The notes under the pieces: generated by a model
What the model was told of the DNA's origin: nothing
The model's database searches: none
The model's input: the letters and a program-made list of their open reading frames with translations, nothing else
Source: Vandiemenella viatica
Lineage: Eukaryota > Arthropoda > Insecta > Orthoptera > Morabidae
Reading direction: 5' to 3'
Assembly: GCA_031002005.1 (NCBI GenBank)
Contig: CM061918.1
Span: forward strand, 62,282,531 to 62,346,530
DNA length: 64,000 nucleotides
Made by a program: the position numbers and the translations under genes
Shown: one piece after another, positions 55,762-64,000 of the stretch
How the letters are laid out: the number at the start of each line of letters is the position of its first letter
Position numbering within the stretch: position 1 is the first letter of the stretch

Positions 55762-57258
55762 CACAAAGGGGTATTTGACACAAAAAGTCGATCAAAATTA
55801 TTTCTACGTAATTTGGATTTTTATTTCGCTTCTTTTGTGTATTAGAACTTATAACTGTGAAGTAGGAGTAATAATAAAGAACACGTACTGTGTTCATACA
55901 CTTTATAACGTATTAAGCGAATATTTACAAAATACCTAAACAATAATCATTCATGTACACTAAAATATCATTCTGACGAACCGTACCATCCTTCATCGTC
56001 GGAACCTTCATCTTATGGCTCGTTCTCTTCTTGAGTACTAGGGTCCCATTAAAGTAATATTTTAATAGTTTCTGGATCGAATTATTTAGATGTTTTGGGG
56101 GTTTTGTGCCTGATGAAGCTCAAATACGGATCCTAAGTTAATGAAAGCCTATTAACGACTTCTGTGTTGTCCCTAAATCGTCGAAAATATTTGTTTCTAG
56201 TTTCTGCTGCTGCTTCTGACAGAGTGCCTATAGGCAAACGTGCATACTCTATTATAAGTGGGGCCCTCAATCAATATCTTGTATTCTTGTATAGGTGACA
56301 TTGGATGCCACGAGTACAGTTAAATGTACAGTACATCTTAAATTTTTCGTGGCAATGGGGAATAAATTTTTTTATATCTATCTTGTGTCCACTATATATC
56401 ATTCACATAATAATATAAAACTTGTCAGTCAATCTTTTGTTAATACCTATTATCTCTGCGGACATCATTTGCTAAAATCGGTCAAATCATCGAAAGATTT
56501 TCTAGGATTTTATGGGGATTTCGATACATCTTTTGAACCAATCATGGTATTTATTTAAAAATACACTCTCACTTCTCTTAGCAACCTGTCATTTTGTTTT
56601 AATTTCCAATTTAAGCCTTGAAAACTTTCGTTCGAACTGTTGCTTTTGTTCGACCGTGAATGTCGGTTGATTTAAAATATTTTCCTCTATTAATTCCAAC
56701 TTTTGCATGCAATCATTTACTTTCTCGTGTTTACCCATATCATAAATAAATTTTCGGGTCATGAGCATGATACCAGAAGATCCCATAACAAAGAAAATCT
56801 TAGATGAATTAATGTGACGGAAAAAAGTAAGTTTGTTTCATTGTAAATAATCTAGAATTTTTTCGAATAAATAGACGTTAGGCACTTTTTGGCACCTAGT
56901 TTTCAATTAAACACCAAGATAGTACACTAAACTAATACCATACAAGAAATCAGACTCGGGAAAGGTCCGGAAATATAACAAAATCGCTCTTTAATACTTT
57001 TTGTAATAAAAAAAAAATCGGTACAAAATGAGTCGGCTTACAAAAATGTACAGAAATAAAGTTGTACGATACCTTTGGATATATTTTACTATTTTATTCA
57101 ATTATAGGTATCTGGCTGAACAATATCCATGATGAACTCACTTAACATCACTCACAAATTAAATTGGTACAGGTAGATACGGGTTCTTGGGATTTGCTTA
57201 AACTTTTTTTTTTTTTTTTTACTTTTGATCGGCTTTTTGTGTCAAATACCCCTGTGTG
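55762..57258 (-). mobile_element. Deleted RAG1/Transib-like DNA transposon
   Basis: The ends are inverted repeats of at least 35 bp. Left reads CACAAAG then GGGTATTTGACACAAAAAGT, and the right end in complement reads CACACAG then GGGTATTTGACACAAAAAGC, followed by CGATCAAAA in both. A CAC start with an A-rich block about 11 nt after the first heptamer resembles Transib ends and vertebrate recombination signals. The 5-bp flanks (CGCTT and CCACG) differ, so no target duplication survives. One broken transposase gene lies on the minus strand. Confidence 0.65.
55968..56786 (-). pseudogene. RAG1/Transib-like transposase, internally deleted
   Basis: A single minus-strand frame can be followed from ATG at 56786 to TGA at 55968, broken by about nine stops but no net shift. 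The N-terminal part holds HEKVNDCMQKLELIEENILN and FTVEQKQQFERKFSRLKLEI. It then passes abruptly, in frame, to a C-terminal part with IGINKRLTDKFYIIM, SGHKIDIKKF and LPIGTLSEAAAETRNKYFRR. The last motif corresponds to the SE--xExxNK-xRxxR segment around the third catalytic residue of RAG1 (Glu962 region) and Transib-type transposases. The Glu of ETRNK is kept. The middle, with both catalytic Asp residues, is missing. Family placement is inferred from remembered motif patterns; a related but differently named DDE superfamily is possible. Confidence 0.55.
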
Positions 57259-59577
57259 CCACGTCTGGTGTGTTCGTTAAAGTTCGTTCTAATGTCTTGC
57301 CATCTAAGACTTGAGGTTATATCAGACATGAGGTTTAGGATATTAAAACTAAAAACTTGGGTGATTTATTTATTACATTGTGTGCATGTTTACTGTATCT
57401 GGGGAAATACGTGTATTTCTTGGTAATGATTTTGTGTGTTTCTTTTTTTGTGATTTTTCTTTCTTACTCAAAGATTATTTTTAATCGTGGACTAGGCAAC
57501 ATATATCGCGATATATGTGACATGATTCCAGATCCTTGACTACAGCCTAGTCAGATGATAAATATGTCCTGAAAATACTTTTGCAAAAATTCATGGTGAT
57601 TTGATTCAACCCTGAATTATTTGTGTGTTTGATTTATATACAGAATTTCAAGAAACTTATCGCAAACTATTTTAGTAAATTTATTTTTATACACAATTTG
57701 TGTTCTGTAGCCTGTGTGAACAAGTATTTCTCACTTTGCAATAATACTCTTCTTCTTGCTTGTAATCGGCTCATCGAATGTTTCGGCATCATTCTTAACC
57801 TGTTCGTGGCGTATGATCATGTGTTTATGTCCATATAAATTCTATAATATTCTATATAATATCTATTTACTCATTTCCTTACTTTACATTTTCTAATATT
57901 CGTCTTTAGCATTTCTCCGTTTCATTTATTTCTTGTGCAAGAATATTAACTAATGTCGCATGTCTCAAAATGCGACCAATCATTCCATTTCTTCTGTTTT
58001 TAAAATTCTTTCAGAACTTCTTTGTTGACCCATTTGCAAAACATATTAATTTCGTAGTTTATCCGTCCACTTTACTTGCAACATCCTCTTACAGCTGCCT
58101 ATTTGAAATAACTGTGTTTTCCTTTGTGGTACAAGTGTGTCTTACATCAAGCTCTGTCAATGTTTATCGTGAGCCTTGGGTCAACGTTTTACCGTCGATT
58201 TCTTTTTAGTTGTGGTAATTCGCTTTCTGAGTGATCTAGGTCTAGTTGTAACATTATTTAGTAGTAACCTATAGATAGAACCGTTTGTGGAAACGCTTAA
58301 CTAAAATATGTTGCGTTCAAAGTAATATTTACGAATCGATAAGCGGTTGACACAATTTCTTGCCAACTTTGTTTAATACTTGAATTTGTCTGCGTGGATC
58401 TTGATGTTTGTCGATTGCGACTACGGTAGATGTTTGGATTTTCGAACTGCCATATTAGCAGAGGTTGTTTCTATGTTGAAATACAGCCTGGACCAGAAAT
58501 AACATTGTGTATTACAGCATAAGAATTTAGTTTTTAGTCATTTACTTAGCTTTCATGAGTACCATGTTGGTGATGTCATTCCTATCGCCCGCAACTTTTC
58601 CAGTGGTATTAGGTTTCCTAGGTCCTAGCTATTTTCATATGCCGAGCGTTCCTCCGGCTCTCTGAACGATTTGATTTGCATTTTCCGTGTCTACATTTCA
58701 GAAAACGAGAAATAAACGCCCGAAGATACGTAGTCATCAACAATATTAACTCTGATTTAATATAATCTTTGGTGGGTATCTGTTGAAGTCTAGAAAGCTG
58801 TTTATCTATAATGAAATGTGATCTTTGGTGCCTATCTGTTCAGGTTAGGGACAGATTATCATCGTTTACGTACTGTAGTTGTTGAGTTAGGTGGTAAGCT
58901 TTCTAACTGTGAAATACCCATCCAGGTCGGTTCTGTAGTTTCTCCGTGATACCACAACAAATAAATTCCTAGGAAAATACGCTTACGGACTTATGTCTGC
59001 AGTGAAATGATTGAAAAGAAAAGGAAGTCATCTTGCTTAGGTCTTTTGTTGCGTGAAACTGGTGTACGCAAGACGGTGAAGGAAAATGGCGAAGAGGAAG
59101 TAGTAGTTTTGGAATGTTAACAAATATAAAAGAAGGTAGAAACAACAAATGAAGATTCTCAAGCCAGGAAGAAATGAAAAAAAATCCAGTTAAGGCCTGT
59201 CGGAAGACATATCTACTAATATAGAAGGAAGCAAAGCAACCAACACTGATAATTAGACACGATGGAGTGATATTTAGCATACCACAGAGAAAACCTATGC
59301 GTTTGATTTAAGTTAAGGATTTACGACATAGCAGTTATAGTATGAGTGCAGTCGATGTCCTTTGCTGCTGACGGTCGCCTGTCCATTGAGGAGTTATTTA
59401 TGGTCTACCGGATGTCGCTCCTAATTGGCACGCTGCCGCGTGATGCAAGTCTGCAGTTAAACGTAACTGCAGCGATGCGTTGCGTAAGTTTAGCATCCGA
59501 ATGCGGCCTCCTCGTGCCTATACCGCTAGGATCGTGCTCGACTCCAGACATAACTCGTTACACGTGTGTCACCTCAA
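57259..59577. other. Unassigned stretch
   Basis: AT-rich, with no gene-like frame recognised and no named repeat. Confidence 0.4.
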
Positions 59578-59580
59578 TTA

Positions 59581-59775
59581 GGAAATGTCCATGAACTACG
59601 TGACTCCATCTGGGCCTGTTTCGAACCCCTCCCGAAGCCTGACGTGGTTTCTACCTTGGCCTTTCTGCCTTTCCGTTTGGAACGTAGCCTCTTCCCTATT
59701 AATTCCAGAAGACGTTTTGTATTGATTTCACTTACCAGATTATCCTTAAAATTATTAAGGGGTGGGAGGAGACCT
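59581..59775. mobile_element. GC-rich MITE family Y, copy 3 (right end lost)
   Basis: GGAAATGTCCATGAACTACG and ATTCCAGAAGACGTTTTGTA match the left half of copies 1 and 2. TTA precedes it (59578-59580). Confidence 0.7.
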
Positions 59776-59797
59776 TATCCACAATCCCAAAACTGGT

Positions 59798-60215
59798 ACT
59801 GACCTGTTGAAATTTGGATTAACTGCTTCCTTATAATGTCCCGTACACGTTTTGCGCTCTCCTTTTTCGGAAAAGTCGCTACGAATTAAATTAAAAATGC
59901 TGAAATATGACATTGCAGCGCAGCTAGTAGATGCCGCCGGCGTTGCGAAATCAATGATAATCTCTCGAAATGTTGGTTTAATCCTTTGTTGTAATATTTT
60001 CTTGCAATTTTAGTTTCACTCCGTTGTAAAACGTCGCATGAAATTAACAGACACAAAATATTTATCCGAAATACAGTTCAAAATGGCTCGCCATCTTAGA
60101 ATCTATAATATAAGTCAGAGATAATCTATTGCTTCCTTTGTAAACAAATGCGCAGTTTCAGAGAACGAATTACCCGTAATTTCAACCTAACTACGATCAC
60201 TATGACAAAATGAAA
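59798..60215. repeat. Rearranged Helitron-related segments
   Basis: 59798-59910 is alike to 61687-61800 in the same orientation (CTGACCTGTTGAAATTTGGA onward). 60113-60215 matches 61895-62050 in inverse orientation (AACCTAACTACGATCACTAT against its complement). Both matches lie inside the Helitron 60987-62454. Confidence 0.6.
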
Positions 60216-60220
60216 CTCAC

Positions 60221-60468
60221 AGAGGGTGGTGGGTGAACGGTTAACGTTCTGGCCTCGCATTTGGGGGGACGCAGGTTCGAATCCCCGGCTGGGCATCCAG
60301 ATTTGGGTTTTCCATGGTTTCCCCAAATCACTCCAGGCGAATGCCGGGATGCTTCCTTCAAAAAGGCCATGGCCGAAACCCTTCCCGTACTTTGTCCCCA
60401 GTCCCATCCTCCCATCCCGCCTCCAATGACCTTAGCCGTCGACGTGGCGTAAAGTAATAAGAAAAAAT
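60221..60468 (+). mobile_element. SINE family A, copy 19
   Basis: Complete: GAGGGTGGTGGGTGAACGG, B box GGTTCGAATCC, tail GTCGACGTGGCGTAAAG with an A-rich end. It shares the variant GCGTAAAGTAATAAG ending with copy 16. Confidence 0.92.
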
Positions 60469-60986
60469 ATTAATAAAGCATGAAAAATAATAATTTAATA
60501 TATGTATAATGGTCACTACGAACTTATAATATCGATTTTTGTGAAATGGGAAGCCTTCGAATTGATAAATATTGTTTCGAATTTAACGCACAACACATTC
60601 TGATGTGCATCACCATATCTCTTATTCTACTGGCCGAATTCATTGGAAGGATTCGCGCCGACTCCAAACACTGTTTATGGATTAATAAAAAGTAATAAGA
60701 CAATTAAGTGAAATTAATAGGAATGATAATTATAATATGAATTCAATGTAAACAGGAACTGGATAATGTACTATGTTGATAGCAGTGTTTAGTAAAAAAA
60801 ATTTGTTACCATCGATTCTACTTTGATGTTTCTGTAAGTTTTCATGTGAAAAAATTTATTTATGTGGTTGTATGCACGTTTGATTTCCAACACGAAAGTT
60901 ATTTTAACCTATATTAGTAAGCACACTACTACCTGTTCACGAGGTTATTACTCATCTCGCAAAGGCATTTTTCCGAATAAATGAAA
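60469..60986. other. Unassigned stretch
   Basis: No recognised feature. Confidence 0.4.
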
Positions 60987-62454
60987 CTAGTGATCGCGCC
61001 CAGCGATCGAAATTCGACCGTAATTCATTAAGTTGTTTAGTTTCTTTCATGAAAGAATAATAATCTAGTAATTCTCTGCATTACCTATAAGATTAAAACG
61101 ATACACTCCACGCGTGACTGTATGCTAAATTTTAGCTTCTAATCTAACCATAGCAAATGATGAAATGTATTTTTCGATGGTTCATTTAGGCCGGAAAACT
61201 GCTTTAGCATTATGAAACATGCGCATTTAAATGTATCTAACAAAATAATTTCGTCATTTTGTGTGTTCGCTATTTAAATTTGGTCTATTATCATTTTGAA
61301 TTTCACGCAAATAAGTATTCCTTATTTCTTGTCTCTCTCTCTCTCTAATGAAATTAAAAAATCAAAAGACACTTAACCAAAGTTTAACATTTTAAATAAT
61401 CAAATTACCATATAGTATCTGGCAGAATCACTAACTTCCTTTTCAAAGTATTCCTTTCATAACTTCAAACAATAATCTCTACTTTATCAGAGTCTTTCGT
61501 TTTACCAAAGACCACAGTGTGTCTCAATGCGGGGAATTCATGTAAGAACTTTGGCTCCGATCCTATTTCATGCGCACACACACGTTCGAAAATTAATTTT
61601 TTATTTTAATAATCTATTTGTAACATGTATTAACTATGCTTATTATATTTTTGGGGTGGGACATTCTCCACCAGTGAAACACAGTTACTGACCTGTTGAA
61701 ATTTGGATTAACTGTTTCCTTATAGCGTCCTCTTCACGTTTAGCACTCTCCTTTTCCGGAAAAGTCGCCACGAATTAAATTAAAAATGCCGAAATATGGG
61801 ATGCTCCGCAACCGCGAAATGTTAGCAGCACTGTAAAAATCACACAAAAATTATCGTTACAGGGATCATATCAACCTAAATAGGTTCGTTTTGTCATAGT
61901 GATCATGGTTAGGTTGAAATTCGGCCTGGACCAAGAGTAAAAAGTTTACGGGAAATTCATTCTGCGCAGCCCATGTCGCAAACCAGAGACAAACTGTGCA
62001 TTTGTTTACAACTGAAGTAATCGATTATCTCTGACTGCTTATATCGATTCCAAGGTTTGTAAAATATATTATATATAATTTTAGCTTTCTGTATTTCTTT
62101 AAGTTCCTCCGTTCGCCCAATATTCTGGCCGCTAGCTGAGCTATCTACCAGCCGTTGAAATGTTGTTTCTTGCTTCTATATAAGTTCAGAGATTAATTTC
62201 AACTGTTTGTTTCACCAAAGAAGACAAAGTAAGGCCGCTAGCTGCGCCACCTACCAGCCATCTGAGCGAACTACGTAGGCGAGCGAGCGTTTTATTTTAT
62301 TTAATGTATTTGTAACGCATATTATATATAGATTTTAACTTCATTCACTTCTTCTCCATATAATCTTTAACAATGCCAAATCTCACTTTTCTCCGTGCGC
62401 GCAATATTTTTAAAAATGTAACATAAGTTTTCGCTTAGCGTATTAATATATAGA
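60987..62454 (-). mobile_element. Complete non-autonomous Helitron
   Basis: Read on the minus strand it starts TCTATATATTAATACGC at 62454 (host A before it). It ends with the palindrome GGTCGAATTTCGATC, 14 nt, and CTAG at 60987, followed by host T. This is the TC...CTRR structure with A/T target expected of Helitrons. It is 1468 bp with no RepHel frame. Internally, an AT-rich block is duplicated (about 62056-62165 and 62310-62400). Confidence 0.8.
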
Positions 62455-63771
62455 TAATAATAATAATAAAAACACAAGGCTGCTCTTGCCTCATATATTT
62501 ACTGCTTATCACTTTGTAACAAGCGGAAAACATTTAATTTACAAGTTCGCCGACTTTTGGACATACATACGATTATATATATTTAGATTCGTAGAATTAC
62601 AGATATGCCTGTAATTTGAGAAAAATGTCATTTTTTGCTTATAGAAACCCGTTTCATGGCGTAACGACGCAAATAATTCATCAAAATAATCATTTTAACT
62701 TCAGGTAATTTCTTAATAGTTATGATTATGGATGTGAGAAAGTAACGAAATCCAGCTGTCATGACCAGTGATATTGCACAATATTCCAAAGATGTTACTT
62801 GTACTGCCTGCGAAATTTTCTTATCAATGCACATCTGGAAGCTGCACTTACTTCATAAATGTTTGTTAAAATTATTTGTAAGTTTATAAAGGATGTGGCT
62901 TAAGGGAATTTTCACAATATCGCAAATATAGCAGGTAACGTTTATGGGGTGTTGAGCAATGCCACTGATCACTAAATGTGCCACACTATTAAAAGTTAAC
63001 ACCAAACCAGTCTCAACAAGAGCTAACTCCTCTGAACAAATCCAAGGCTTTGGTGTTAACGCAGAGTACCTAATTGTAGGGTCCAAAGGACGTGACATAT
63101 CGTTCTTGGAAATTTGACGATTTTTTTCTTGCAAAGATAAATTTCAACACAAATATAAACTACGTCACTTTCTTCAGAAGAGGACCGAGTTGTATGCATT
63201 CCTAACAACCGTATGGTGTGAATATTGCTTCTCATCAACCATTTACTTAAAAGAGCTTGAGTACTGTATATTGATGGCATAATACGATATCCTTAAAACT
63301 GATTAAAAAATAATGACTGTTGAGATATGTAGAGGTTCCGTAGAGGAGCACCTGTTGAATACTCGTACCTGAGGTTGAGATAAAGCGGTATATTGATATC
63401 GAGTATTGCTACTGAAGAAGCCGCTCCGGTGAGAATCTTCTGGTCCTGACAGCACCGTCTAGACCGGCCGCTGACCTCTGGTCAAGGTCAGTGGGGCAGG
63501 TGTCCTCCAGTACCAGCTCGTGTCTGTCTCACATCGCTCTCACGCTCCTCTTATACGTCCAATTTGAAACCTTGACAACGGTTAACAAAATATGTGAACT
63601 GAAGACATAGGTTGCAAGTTCTTTTCGCGGGTGTGTACGGTAAAATCATTGATTCGGTGCTAACAGTTATTACATTAGGGGCACGCTTGTAAACAAACTT
63701 GACATAAAGGGATCTAGTATAGCGCTGCTGCTGGTTTAAATACTAATTCTCTGTGACTTGGGTCTACTAGA
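62455..63771. other. Unassigned stretch
   Basis: Starts with a TAA microsatellite (62455-62468). No gene-like frame recognised. Confidence 0.4.
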
Positions 63772-64000
63772 CTAGTGATCGCCCAGAGGTCGAAATTCGA
63801 CCGTAATTCATTAAGTTTTTTGTTTCTTTTGTAAAAGAGTAATAATTATTGCATAATTTTTTAAAAAAATTTTCTATTGCGTTTCTGCGAGCATAGATAC
63901 TTTATATACTGTATACATTGACGTCTTTGGCTGCGAGCGTGTACTGATACATCATTAGCCTGTTTTGTCTACCTTAATTCCCTGCAATATCTATAAAATT
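63772..64000 (-). mobile_element. Helitron 3' end, running off the window
   Basis: Minus-strand 3' terminus identical in plan to the previous one: the palindrome GGTCGAATTTCGACC, 12 nt, CTAG at 63772-63775, then T. The first 110 bp are alike to 60987-61100. The rest lies beyond 64000. Confidence 0.7.

Noticed and set aside
55418..57838. Shared peptide LIANYFSK in frames at 55.6 and 57.66 kb
   Set aside because: The DNA around it is not clearly alike; probably chance in AT-rich frames.

Overview
The window looks like gene-poor, repeat-saturated DNA from an arthropod, most likely an insect with a large genome. The order cannot be fixed from the sequence alone; the SINE and LINE types would suit a polyneopteran such as a cricket, grasshopper, stick insect or cockroach, but that is inference. 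There are no operons, no rRNA, no intact tRNA genes and no complete host gene. The background is AT-rich, with short GC-rich islands.

Host coding content is minimal. The best candidate is one 58-codon exon on the + strand at 52684-52857 with good splice signals. Its protein matches the N-terminal part of the mature decaprenyl/solanesyl diphosphate synthase subunit 1 (PDSS1, ubiquinone side-chain synthesis), so much of the surrounding DNA may be intron. A second, much weaker candidate is a GC-rich open frame on the minus strand at about 2978-3490.

Almost everything else that can be recognised is mobile DNA. Family names A-F, X and Y are mine. (1) tRNA-derived SINEs: family A has about 19 copies in both orientations; families B, C, D and a short F-type pair also occur. 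(2) 5'-truncated LINE reverse-transcriptase fragments lie at 4.2, 6.4, 27.6, 41.3, 44.7, 47.5 and 47.9 kb. (3) Tc1/mariner elements: a degenerate mariner (15711-17006), a nearly intact Tc1-like element (19771-21198), an internally deleted element (11766-12421), a fold-back element (25398-25842) and a fragment at 53.2 kb. (4) hAT elements: an almost complete 2.4-kb element with an 8-bp target duplication (29568-31975) and short non-autonomous copies at 17.7, 32.9 and 38.96 kb. (5) PIF/Harbinger-like and TWA-duplicating GC-rich MITEs at 21.9, 26.8, 28.9, 37.1, 50.2, 51.5 and 59.6 kb. (6) Helitrons at 32, 38, 61 and 63.8 kb. (7) An internally deleted element at 55762-57258 whose broken transposase resembles the RAG1/Transib type and whose ends resemble recombination signal sequences. 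This last element is the most interesting item in the window.

Nesting gives a relative history. The mariner sits inside a SINE D copy, a hAT sits inside a tandemly duplicated Helitron 3' end, a SINE B and a fold-back MITE sit inside a tandem array resembling the tail of SINE C, a SINE A lies in a LINE 3' end, and a 313-bp insertion with a hammerhead-ribozyme-like fold splits a SINE A between two copies of a 0.7-kb direct duplication. No gene set working together as a host pathway is visible.
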